Of a stretch of DNA of 64,000 nucleotides, positions 10,098-21,204 are shown in pieces. The DNA lies in assembly GCA_036872755.1 (NCBI GenBank), contig JAVHNS010000002.1:3534001-3598000 (forward strand), written 5' to 3'. The position numbers were made by a program, and so were the translations under genes. How positions within the stretch are numbered: position 1 is the first letter of the stretch; every line of letters starts with the position of its first letter. Under the pieces are notes generated by a model that worked only from the letters and a program-made list of their open reading frames with translations, made no database searches and was not told the DNA's origin. Source of the stretch: Orbilia blumenaviensis. Its lineage: Eukaryota; Ascomycota; Orbiliomycetes; Orbiliales; Orbiliaceae.

Positions 10098-11127
10098 TTT
10101 GTCGATGAGAATATTCCCCCCCTTTTTTTTCCCCCAATTTACAATCCTTAGTATTTAAATTGTCGAGGTGGTGGTAGTGGTGGTAGTAGTCAAGGTGAAG
10201 TTGAAGTTTGGGGATATCGATAACAGGAGCTAGCTCGAGCTTGGGGACGAGAAGAAGGGCATAACACGCGAACCGCCACACGCCTGCCGGGCCTGATCAC
10301 GTGACAACTTTGCCGTCATTAATGCCTGCTTTTTTTTCGCAAATCCGGGATTGTTTGGTTGTTTCGCTTATGCGAAAGTTATAAAGGCGTTTCGCTAGCA
10401 TTCTCTACACTAACTCATATAGAAGCGTTTTGGCTTGCCAGCAGCAATATGAAGATATTATATGAAAGAAACATATACACACACCCCGGCCCAGTAGCCT
10501 CACAGCCTAGGTCATATCATATCATATCCAGACTTTAAACTCGATGTCATGGAACCTCGAAAAAATGTAATAGAGTTAAACTAAAAGAGAGAGGGCGTAT
10601 TCAGATTAAATTAAATCTGTCAATATTGTAGTAAGGCTTCAGAACATAGAAGAGCCTGCTTTGAAAAAAAAAAAAAAAAAAAAAAGAACGCCTTAAAGTA
10701 TGCTTGCGGAGAAAACAGAAAAAAGAATGAACATGCCGCGAACATGGCATGGCATGTAACATGGCGGAGTCAACAATATCAAAATATCAAAGAATCAGAG
10801 ATATCAAAAAACAAAAATCAAAGATCAAAGATCAATAATAGCAATAAACTCCTCATGATGCCGCAACAGGAAAGGGGGAGAAGAAAAAAGGAATTAACGT
10901 CGCTGGAGAAAAAGACTAACGAGAGTATATAAGAGAACCAAAGACGCAGAAGCAAAGAAAAAAGGATAAAAAGAAAATGCAAGATGAGAAAAGGGAAAAA
11001 AAAGAAACATATGTTCCGCTAAAATCAACTGTGAAAGCTCAATCAAGTTCTGCCAATAATCCACTTTTGTGTTCGTTCATCATGCATTCGGTTCCGGGAC
11101 CGGTCGACCGCGTGAGACTTCATCGAT
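10098..11127. other. ORC6 5' region and 3' region of the SUN-domain gene
   Basis: Contains TTTCGC/GCGAAA elements (10330-10400) and a 22-base A run (10664-10685), then an A/G-rich stretch up to the SUN gene stop. No further gene recognised. Confidence 0.65.
10330..10400. promoter_or_regulatory. TTTCGC/GCGAAA palindrome cluster upstream of ORC6
   Basis: A perfect inverted repeat TTTCGC-TTAT-GCGAAA occupies 10362-10377. Further TTTCGC half-sites lie at 10335-10340 and 10391-10396. The cluster is ~240-300 bp upstream of the ORC6 start. The half-site resembles E2F/SBF-type G1/S elements, which would suit a replication gene; this is inference from motif and context. Confidence 0.5.
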
Positions 11128-14102
11128 TCACAAGAAATAAGAATCAATGGCCCCATCCGAATCATTATACTGGCTTTCAATATACGGCTCAGGCCCGGCT
11201 CTATCGCCCACCGGCGTGGCTCTATCTGTATCCGGGACTCGCCCCTCTATTATCTCTTCTTCTTCTTCTTCCTCTCCATCTCCCGCCCCACTGACCTTCG
11301 CCAGCGGACTCGTTGGCCTCCGCCACCTCGCCCTCGCATCAGTACTAACATATTCCCCATCGCTGGCCGAAGACCCCCACCCTCTCTCCTTCACCATCCT
11401 CAACCCACTCGGCGTTGCCGGTGAACTCTCCGTCAACTGCGGCAGCAAAGGCGGTGAAACCATATTCGAATCCTCATCAAGTTGGATCACATCCTCAATA
11501 CTATCAACCGACACATTCCCACGTCTATAAAACTGCGCGGGAATCGGGTTTCTCTTCACGGTCGCAACCGGCGGGGTTTCAAGATCGCTCGAATCCCGTC
11601 GCTGGTGGACATACTCCCTCAGTCGTCGCCTATTACTCACCGCCCGGCCGGACTTGGGTCTATTACGCGGTGGAGATGGTGATGTTGGCGGCGATTCTAA
11701 GCCGAGGTGGTCTTGACTCCGGCCTGAAAAGACAGTCCGCACAAGACCTTGCTCTAAGTGTTGGGTTTTGCTGAAGACGATGAGGCCAACAATCACAATC
11801 ATGAGAAGGGATTGGGCTATTGTCATGCGCTTTTGGAAGACGACTTCGTCAGCAAGCATGGTGAGTCTTGCACTGATCGCTAAGATCTCTCTCTCAGAGA
11901 GCTCTCGTTGGGTGTCGAGGGCAATAACCGTCGACTGCCAAAGCTGATCGTATTGCGTCCGCTATACAACAATATGAGCCTGACATTCTAACATCTTAAA
12001 AAAAAAAATTAAAAAAAAGGGAAAGTTCTACTTACGAACTCGCGGAGCTCTTTGAAGACGGTCGTGTTAAGCTGATCTAGATAAAACGCCGATTTATTAA
12101 ACTGGCGCTTTTCCATCTTGCTGAACGTATCGCGCATGAGCTTGCTCTGTTCTTCGATATACTGCAAGGAGAGGGTAGCATTTGCTTCCAGGAGCTGAAG
12201 TCGCTTGTGGATCGTTTTGAAGAAACTTTCTTGGGTCGTAGGAGTGGGCGCCGTCGAAGAAACCGGAGACGGGTGCCGAGACGGGTCGGAAACGGTGGAG
12301 CTGGAGTTGCGAGATACATTTGTCTCCTTTGAATTTGAAGAAGAATGGCCGTCGTTCGAATTCGGCCTGGAGGATCTAGTAGTAGCCTTCGACGGTACCC
12401 TTTCAGAAACCGGAACGCTAGTGATGGTTGGATCTGTTTCCGGCGATGAGTGTCGGTAGTCATCCTTCTGCGCCGAGGGAGTCGGATGCGAAGGTGGACC
12501 TTGGCTAACAAAAGAGCTTGGTTTCACATCCTTCTCCTGATGCTCGGATCCAGCAGCTGGCACCTCGCTGACTTCTGAGATAACATGGTCCTTAATTTCA
12601 GTCGGATCCGCAAGAGCAGGGCCTACAGAATCAGGCGGTCGTGATACAGTCGATTGAATAGGTGGGGCGTATTCCCTCGTAGGCCCATTGGAATCCTCGG
12701 CAGCGGCTTGAGACGATGACGACGCCGACGCCGACGCCGACGCTTCATGAACCGCCTGTTCCTCCTTGATAGCCTCTTCGATAGGTTCCGCAATAGCCTC
12801 TGGTTCCATCTCCTCGCTTTCATCGGTATCGCCTCTGGATAACTCCTCCTGATGTCGAAATTCCTCCATCATAGTCGTGCCATGCACCCTCAACAGACTG
12901 ATCGGGCAGTAAAACTCCTTCCCATAGTGCGTCAAGAACTCAATACGAATATACCTAGCCCATATCAATGGATTCTCAACCAAAAAGGCCTGTATCTCCC
13001 TTGAGTTCTTGGCCTCGAATAACCCCAATTCCTTCCATCCGGCGCTCTTAACAGGGTAGCGATCACTAACGCTGACCTTGAAGGTCCGGAACATACTCGA
13101 AAAGAATTCGTAGTTAGCAAGAACCACGGTGTCGACTAAAATATCATCGCATAGCTCAACAATGATGAATTTATTCTTCGCGCCGCACTTATTCAGCATG
13201 TAGCTATCCTTATTCTCAACAAGAATAGAAGAAGCCCCTTTACTCTCCGGGTTCGTCTTGTGGACCGTAGCAGCACAATCGAACGACGCATAGTTGAAGC
13301 GCTCCTTGCACGTCTTCCCCGCATCCTTCGACCTAACATGCTTCGTCGGCTCAACAGTCTCACTCGGCCTGGCTTCATTCTTAATATTAACCTCGTCCAC
13401 TTCATCCCCCTCACCACCACCACCATCAAAATTCAACTCAATCTCATCATCAACCCCCAAAGCATCCAAAGCACTGGACATGGACCCCGGCCTCCTCCTC
13501 GCTTCCTTAGGCGGTCGTTCTCCAAAATTCTCAGCGGACTGCCCAGCCTTCGCCAGGTTCTGTTCCTTCCATTCTTCAAAGGATAGGAAATTCGCAGTGT
13601 CGATAGGTGTTTCTGCATCTTCTGTCGGTGGTGGTGTATCCTCTGAAGGCGAAGTTATCGGTCTTTCGAACTTCTTTCCTAGATCTATCGATGTCGTAGT
13701 AGCCAGCCCTACTTCCTCCACACTTGTCGACGGTGATGACGACGACGACGATGATGAAGCCGAATACCCTTCGGATCCATCATCATCGGCAACCTCCAAC
13801 CTTCCAGTAGCATTCAAAGAATGAGAAGCAACAGCTGCTGCTGCGGCAGCAGACACCGCCCTCGAGGTTCTAAGACACTGCTGCGGCAGGCCATGGTTAA
13901 TATAATTCGCAGTCCGGAAGGGGCAGGTTGTGACACCAAAACTGGTGCTGCCGATGCTACCACCCACGGTAACAGTCGGCTGTTGGTGGTGCTGCTTGGG
14001 TTCGCTTGAGGAGCCAGTGATAAACGCGGCAGCCGTTACGGTGGCAAGGCCAAGCAGGTGAAGCTGGAGAGGCCATGCGAGAGAGCATTTCCCCTTCTTC
14101 AT
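11128..14102 (-). CDS. SLP1: SLP1/SUCO-type SUN-domain membrane protein
   Basis: Two exons: 12036-14102 and 11128-11961 (donor GTAAGT, acceptor TATAG, phase 0), giving 966 residues. The join reads KELREF|RTQYDQLWQSTV. Residues 1-26 form a signal peptide (LAWPLQLHLLGLATVTAAAF). A long Ser/Glu-rich lumenal segment follows. The SUN domain is at ~270-408 (YASFDCAATVHKTN ... NKFIIVELCDDILVDTVVLA ... EFYCPISLLRVHG). Another disordered region, with an (SA)n run, leads to a coiled coil (~650-735) and one membrane span at ~736-756 (SLLMIVIVGLIVF). This order (signal peptide, mid SUN, coiled coil, C-terminal span) is that of yeast Slp1 and animal SUCO/osteopotentia, which sit in the ER or nuclear envelope and help protect or fold membrane proteins. 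It differs from Mps3/Sad1-type SUN proteins, whose SUN domain is C-terminal. Confidence 0.9.
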
Positions 14103-14914
14103 GGTCCACAGAAGCGAGAAAAACTACAAGTTCTGTGGGGGCGGTATTAGAAGGGGTTTGAAAGAGAAAGAGGGGCGGCAGGATTGTCAAAAGCAGCCCC
14201 TCTCAGAGGTCGTAATAACGAAGAGGGTGGAGAAGAAGGAGGTTGGAAATAGTAGAAGCCCAATAGGGTCTCTCTCTCTTTCTATCACTCTTTTTTCACC
14301 CTTTCTCGGTTTGGCTTGGTTCGGTTGTTTTTATTTTTATTTTCCCCGTTCGGTTGAATTCTGAGATGGAAGCGCTGTGAGGAAGACACAGCTGGCTAGC
14401 ATGGCCCAGAAAGAAGAAAAATAAAAAAAATAAAAAATAAAAAAATAAAAGAGGGCTAGCTCTGAAGGGGATATCTAATCTGGAGATCGTAAACAGAAGG
14501 TGTTAGTTTTAAAGATAATCGTTATTAAAAAAAAAAAAAAAAAAAAAAGTGTCAGTGGTGGAGCTGTTTACTTTTTCAGCAAGGCAAGAAACTGGAACGA
14601 TCGGATTGGATGGAGAGTAGCACCTACAGAAAGTAAGAATAAAAATAAATAAAAAAATAAAAATAAAAATAAAAAGTGGACTAAAAGCTGGAGTGATAAA
14701 GAATGAGCGGACTGGACGATGAGATATGTATGCAAGCAAGCATGTAACTCCGTATACACTAATGTACGGTGATAAAAAAAAAAAAGTAAAAGCTCGGTGG
14801 AGCTCTGATGAAGCTAAAGCTGCAGACAAGTATGGGCCCTGCCGGAGGGCATGTGAGGACGGACTGATCCGAGTACGACGAACAAGTACCTAGGTACCCA
14901 AGCAGTAACTAATC

Positions 14915-14950
14915 GATGATGATGATAATGATGATGATGATGATGATGAT
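14915..14950. repeat. (GAT)n microsatellite
   Basis: About 11 GAT units with one imperfect unit, in non-coding sequence. Confidence 0.9.
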
Positions 14951-17845
14951 CCGGACTTTAGCTTCCAAGTCACAGATACAGCAGTTGCATACAGTTACAA
15001 TCCATGCCTAACCAACAGATAGAGAGAGAAAAGGAATGAGAAAAGTAATGAAGTAAGTACTTACTTAGCACCCATAGACCTAGGGAAGATAACCTCGAGA
15101 TGATCCCCTTTCCCGTCGGGCGCAGGGCATGTTATCTTTCTTTGTTTGTTTCCTTCTTCGAATATTCCTCTTCCTCTTCTTCTTTTCCTCCTTCCCCCGT
15201 CCTCTTTTTTTTTCGCATGTGCTTCCTGCACTGGGAACGGCCTGCAGCTACGTATGCAGTGTGATATCGTTCGAAACGTGCGCGTGCTGCTTGCCTGCCT
15301 GCCTGCCTGATGCTTGCTTGCTTGCTGCTTGCTGGTGGATCCGGAGCTGTCAGACAAAAAACCAAAAAAAGGACTGGACTGAAAACCTCGGAGGGTCTTA
15401 GTTACCTAAGTAGTACTAAAAGTCACTACCAACCGAAAAGTCAGGTTAAGGTAAGGTATGGTAGCGGTGGTAGCGGTGGTGGTTACATTTGACAGTCGAC
15501 GTAGTATGGAATGGATGTCCTGACAGTCTCGGACGGACAAACAGGACATGCTGCGGCCTGCGCTAAAAGCCACATGTTCTGTTCGACTTCTTTTTTGCCC
15601 TCGCCGCCCTCGCCCTCGCCCTCGCTTCCAACATGTTAGTTATCCATATTAAACCTGTAACTAATTGACAGGACAAGAAAAGACCCCTCCCCAGATTCAA
15701 TAAATTCTAAGCAAGGAAAAACAAAAAAAAAGGAAATACAGGAAGGGGAAAACACCCTTGTTGAAGCGCTTGTTGGGATCTGGAATCTCTCGATACTACC
15801 TAGTACTTAGTATCAATTGGTTCCCTTTTTTTACTTGGGGTAGAAAGCGGCCAGGCCCAGCCTCCGCCGTTGGATAACGGTTCTTCCCACCTAACATGTA
15901 ACACTGCTAACTGCTTAAGTACTTAAGTACTCAGGAACAGGCGTATAACTGCTCCGTGGTTGAATATACGAGACGATACAATACACTCAATGTCGGACGT
16001 TAGCTGAATCCAATGCTCAGCGCTCAGCTGAAAGTAAAATACATATTATATAACAGAGTTCTTGGCCTTGGAAGTTATTCCGGTCCGGAGTGCCCATCCC
16101 CCATATACACCCGAGTACATATGTGTACGTGCCTATATATACCTATGTACTTACAAGTTGTATGCAGATGTTCCGGGTCCCTCGCCAAACCTCCGGACCA
16201 GGATAAAAGCCGGTATCGATCTCGATCAAGACCGGATGAGAATTAACACCCCATCGCAATGGATTAGCTTTTTTTGAGTTTGACGTCAATTGACATGACG
16301 TCTGAAATCTGATAAACTGGTTCCAATATCAATAGTATTCAAGGAAAATTAATTACCTTGCCCCAGTCAAGTATATATTGAATTAAGCATGCAAACAGCC
16401 CTACTAGATACCTATAGCTACCCGCTCAAGCACTAAGCAAATGCTTATAATAGCGTTTAAGCACTAAGTAGTACGAGACCAGTAATAGCTATGAAGTTTA
16501 ATTATTTTGGTGCCACAGGTTCCGCCACTAGCTATAAGAAGAAAGAAACCACCATAGTTAGTAAGAAACTAAGCTACGAACCACATATGCTCCCATCACT
16601 TCAACACAAAATATCTAATAATTAACTTGATAGTTGCAGAGGAACCATGCAAATGCATGTCTTGGCCTCGGGCCGAGATCTAGATCATAGATTCACGCGG
16701 CTAGTTGAAATACTAGTTAACTAGCACATAAAAAAAAAAAACGCAATACTGGCATTGACGTCCAGCTAGGCCTTTGCGATAGCGCTGCAGACATATATAT
16801 ACCTATCCGATTAACTCTGCGGTCACAGTATCTATCAATCCACGTTACCTAAAGTGCTAAGCATTTACAGTATTTAAGAGTGATAACGTACTTATAGCTA
16901 GCTAGTTCTACATTGTAGCATGTCTATAAAAACAAATGTATACGCGCTATTCCAAATGTTGAATTCAGTCAACTGTCCTGCTGAAGCCTTTTACAATCGG
17001 TTCTAAATTTCCAAGACCAAGTATGGCCTAATGGTTTTCGTAAGAAAGGGTCGAGGCCCGAAATCTTACGTTATGATGGCTGACCTCAAGTGATTGGTTT
17101 TATCCATTTCCGAAGCCCTAGATCCGCTATCTTTGTGTAATTGTGGGGATGGTGGAGTACAGTCTCTTCAGGGTCCTTCAGCCGCAGTCTCACTTGAAGC
17201 CAATGCAATGCTGCCTGCAAACAACAAGAGATGAATGTTTTTTTTCTTTCTCTCTTTTTAGCACAGATTCGTAACTGAACGCACAAGGGTTAGTTATAGC
17301 TGGACCTCCACACTAGGATAGTCCGGCTGTTGCATGTTGTTAGAAAACGACATGAATAGTCTGTGATACCCTTCGCGTGAGCTCCCTGTGGTACTTACAA
17401 AGCAATATGTTGTTGGTTTTTCGGTGATAAAATAGATAAACACCTTAGCATGCATGCTCGAAGAAGACGGGACGAACCTTTATCCGGCTAGATTTGACAG
17501 GGAGGTGACTTAAGCAGTCGGGCAAATTGCGCGCCAGACGCCATCTCTAGTCAGTAATTGCCTAATTGGGTGGGCTTTTTTGGTGGCTGTGTGGTCAATC
17601 CTTTTCCCCCCTGCCGTTGCACAAAAAAACTGGTGATCCGAAATTTGGTGGCGCTTGATGATAGAGAGTGCTGAGGCTTTCATTACTCCACTTTCACCTT
17701 CATGTTGGCTCTTCAGAGGAAATTTGTGCAGTTGGAAATTTTTAGCCAATAGTCGCTGGATTATTCGAACGGAAATCCGGAAATAGATTTCATATAATGA
17801 TCAGATAGATTTATGGGCCTAAGCTGAGTCTATGGCGGATAAATT

Positions 17846-17855
17846 TATATAAATA
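17846..17855 (+). promoter_or_regulatory. TATA-box-like element for the secreted-protein gene
   Basis: The sequence TATATAAATA lies about 180 bp before ATG 18034. A (CAG)n run at 17900-17911 would then fall in the 5' leader. Assigned by motif and position only. Confidence 0.45.
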
Positions 17856-18033
17856 GGAGCCTCATTTGCATTCGAACCTATTCGATTTGCTTGATATCAG
17901 CAGCAGCAGCAGTTGAAGTCATAATATCTCATATCTTTCAGTAGGCTTTTATCTAATATTGAGAGCAGAATATTAATTCTTGCACTTGCAATCCAGACAT
18001 TTGATATCAATTTCAATTGATCGAACCGCCAAG

Positions 18034-19149
18034 ATGAGATATCAGAACGGCCTTCTTCTTCTGCTGACAGCGGCATCGAGTGTCAGCGCTCAATTGATTA
18101 AATGTAACGCGGACAATTGTCTTAGAGGTATGTATATATCTTTACATCAAGCCTCAAGATTTCCAGATATCGATATATATCCAACTAGTACATCAACATT
18201 TTGCTAACTCGCGCGCGCGGCCCGCAATCTTATAATTTAAAAAGGCATCAGGGCTTCTCAAATCACAACCAGGTCCGGTTCTGCAGACTGCGCCTCCTAC
18301 TTGCGAACCGTGATTACGCCGGTTACTTCGTATGTGTTCTCTGAATACATATATATCAGTTCCCCTTTGCCATATATATATATATATATGCATATAGGTA
18401 TACCGAAGTACTACTCATCACTAACTCTCCCCATTACCTTCTATATATATAGTATATCATTGGTAGTTGTAACACCTACTACGACACGCACTGTCGCCGG
18501 AGTCGTCACCACAGTAGCCGTCAGCGCCATAGAAGCCGAGGAGTCTCCCACAACATTCACTCCATCCGCCATCCCCAGCTATGCCTCCCTATGCAGCGGC
18601 TCGGTTCGCTATTCCTCCGCCTGTCTATGCATGGAGGCAACCCCACAGGTTACCGTCGACGCCACACCTACCACAACCTTCACACTCACCGAGACCTCTC
18701 TACAACCCACAACCCCAGACCCAACTGCCACCGCCACAGTTGTTAAATTTCTAATCCAGCTGAAGAACGGTGTCACGCCCGGTGCATACCTGAAAGCCGT
18801 TCCATGGGAGGTTAATCGAGACTTCGTCCTCGTCCTGCCCACTTACAATGCCAACGATGCAACCGTCTTCCTTCTGGATCAGTACGGAAAGTTAACTTCG
18901 ACCACTGGAACCCCACGAACCGGTCTGGGTGATTCAGGGATCTATGGTGATTACGTTTCATTTAACGATCCTGATGGGAGATACCCGTTCTTCCTTTTCT
19001 GCGCTATCAACGAGTTCAATATCTTGAACTGTAGGGGTGGACCTTACGAACAGTTTAAGATGGCGACCGGGCCGAGTGGGTGGTATATTACGCCGAAAGG
19101 CGCCCCGGCGAACGCATTGGTGATGAAGGCGGTGCCACCACCGAGCTAG
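18034..19149 (+). CDS. Secreted Cys/Thr-rich protein of unknown function
   Basis: Three exons: 18034-18127, 18245-18329 and 18453-19149, giving 291 residues. The first intron has donor GTATGT; the second has donor GTATGT, a CTAAC branch site at 18421 and acceptor TATAG. A signal peptide (MRYQNGLLLLLTAASSVSA) is followed by a compact Cys motif (CNADNCLRG|IRASQITTR, then SADCASYLRTVITP). That CxxDxCxRxIR layout recurs at the start of many fungal cell-surface or secreted proteins. A Thr/Val-rich segment (TPTTTRTVAGVVTTVAVSAI) and a Cys pair (CSGSVRYSSACLCM) come next. The C-terminal ~140 residues look like a globular beta-rich domain (FLIQLKNGVTPGAYLKAVPW ... PFFLFCAINEF). No catalytic motif or GPI signal is evident. 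The second intron is 123 bp with no in-frame stop, so retention would add 41 residues. Confidence 0.78.
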
Positions 19150-19236
19150 ATATGTTATGAATATTTACCAAGAGGTTTATATATTAGGGAAGCTGTGTAT
19201 GAATAGACGAGTACATGAACGTTGTATAATTATTCT

Positions 19237-19269
<33 letters not shown>

Positions 19270-19925
19270 AGCGTCAACCATGGATAGAATTTCCAATGGT
19301 CTGTGTTTTACTCTAGGTTGACCTAGTGCAATTATAATCTGCGATATCAGTTGACATCCCGATTTAACAGTCTATTTCCCTATATTAAATTCCAACAAAA
19401 CCAACACAGAGACGTGTTCCCACCACCGTCTCACATGCGAACCCAGCCGTATCGTTAAGCAGCGAGATCTTAACGAGTGTAATATTTGCGAATCTCTTAG
19501 ATCTTAGCATGAAGAGTGACATCGAAGACATATTTCAAAAATTAACTTGAGCTGTATAACCGATCTGGTCGAAACACGAGAATCAAATTAAATCTGTCAA
19601 GACATGCAAATACGTAGACACGCCCAGAGCTCTACGAAACAAAAACGTTAAAGGATTGAATATATACATAGATGTTGAAATGTCTCTGTGGGTTTTTAAT
19701 TTGTGCTAGCCGGATGCTAATATAATCGTTCTTGATCTTGATCCTCGCGTTTAACTTTGCTACTTTTCACTATCCACCGAGCATCTATCAAGGAAACCTC
19801 TACGTTCATCAAGAATATACCTCTCTCTCTCCACTTCACTTCACTTCACTTCACCCTTCCAGCCCATCCGAATTCATCAACCTCAAACGCATCCTAAGCC
19901 TCTCTCAATTTTTTTTCTAAAAAAG
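19150..19925. other. Spacer with a 30-base T run
   Basis: A T30 run spans 19239-19268 downstream of the secreted gene. A CACTT/CACTTCA repeat (19828-19855) lies about 70 bp before the next start codon. No gene seen. Confidence 0.7.
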
Positions 19926-20558
19926 ATGGATCGCACCGAACGACATACTCATATGGGAAGTAAGTAACTTTTATAAAACCTAGGAACCGTGCTCATATCA
20001 TCGACAAAAAAAAGAAAGAAAGAAAGAAAGAACAAAAAAAAAAAAAAAAAAAAAAAACTAATGATTCTCGGAAATCTAGCAATCTCCGATGAAGAAGATA
20101 GGTCTAGCGGATCAAACACTCCATCATCGGGCACCAATTCATCAGACTCTTCCATGTCAACCTACCACCCGAGCGTCACCCCCCTTCCCATCCATGGTCT
20201 CGAGGCTCTATATGCCCCATTCGGCGGTATCGGAGAGCGTCTGCTCCACCAACATATTCGTATGAGAGGGCTGAACCAGTTAGCCAGCAATACCGCGGCG
20301 AGGATTCGAGCTGCCGAGGCTAGGCGACGTGAATTGGCTGCGATTATAGCAGAGATCCGTCGATTGCAGGCTGGATTGAGGCAGGAGGCGGAGGAGATAT
20401 CTCTTCATGCCAATTCTGATTCTGATTCTGAGGATGATTCCGAGGATGACGAAGATGAAGATATCGTTCTGGGCATTGGCACTCAGAAGGAGAAGAAATC
20501 GGACCAGGGAGGTGACCATGCTGGAGGAACTGGGAATGGAGGAACCTGGGCAGTTTGA
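19926..20558 (+). CDS. Small coiled-coil protein with acidic C-terminus, unknown function
   Basis: Two exons: 19926-19959 and 20080-20558, giving 170 residues. The donor is GTAAGT; a branch-like CTAATGA lies just before acceptor CTAG, after a ~25-base A run inside the intron. The join reads MDRTERHTHMG|TISDEEDRSSG. The protein has a Ser-rich N-terminus, a short hydrophobic-aromatic patch (HGLEALYAPFGGIGERLL), a predicted helix or coiled coil (residues ~80-125, rich in Ala, Arg and Glu: ARIRAAEARRRELAAIIAEI) and a Ser-Asp/Glu tract (SDSDSEDDSEDDEDED). No signal peptide or membrane span. I do not recognise a family. Without splicing, the nearest in-frame ATG is 20060 (MILGNLAISDEED), a less likely start. 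Confidence 0.6.
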
Positions 20559-21204
20559 ATTAGCAAGGATCATGGCCTAGATTCTCCGCTATGAGGCTGA
20601 GACAGCCGTTTTGGAATTGATCCTTACATATTTTATCTGTGTTACTAGTACCCTCTGTTAATTTTCTACAGAATGGAATTTTTGAGGATCTTCTAGAATA
20701 AGTCGAGAATCAGAGTAATAGTGATAGCTGGGAGGGTACCCGGGGGGGGGGGGGGGGCGTCACCGCTCAAAATGCTCAGCGGGGTGCAGTTGATAGAACT
20801 TGCAAATTAGGATTCACATACATTTCTCTTCTTTCTCTTCTCCTTTCCATCCTCCATACTCCACAACCCTTTCTACCATCATCGTCGGTATCACCATGAC
20901 CCTCTTCCCATCATCATCACTACCCTCTTATTTATCTCTATGGTTCCTAGTAATCAAGAATAAGGTAGTTCTTGTTATTTTTTCGGGGGACTACTATCCA
21001 CGCTGTGGACCCACGGGGTGTGATAAGAGTTTTCATAAAATCAAACCAAAATCAAAGAAAGCATGTATGTATGTATTCACTATAAACAATCGCTCAAAAA
21101 TATCATTTTCTTTTCTAAAAAAAAAAAAAAAGGAAAGAAAAAAAAGGTATTCATGTATCTCCCATGCACTACCACAATCACAAACAAGGTGCAAACCCCC
21201 CCTT
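20559..21204. other. Convergent 3' spacer with a G16 run
   Basis: A 16-base G run spans 20742-20757, preceded by GGGTACCC. A stop-poor frame on the plus strand is low in complexity and shows no family. No gene called. Confidence 0.65.

Larger units (their letters stand above)
14103..18033. other. 3.9-kb spacer between divergent genes
   Basis: No frame here shows a protein family. It holds a 22-base A run (14527-14548), AAATAAA-type repeats (14640-14675), a (GAT)n array (14915-14950), GCTTGCTTGCT and GCCTGCCTGCC repeats (15290-15335), and ACCTAGGTA/CTTAAGTACTTAAG palindromes (14887-14899 and 15912-15930). The left part is probably the 5' region of the SUN gene and the right part the promoter of the secreted gene at 18034. 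Confidence 0.65.

Noticed and set aside
13260..13824. Plus-strand frames inside the SUN-domain gene
   Set aside because: Antisense shadows of a codon-biased real exon.
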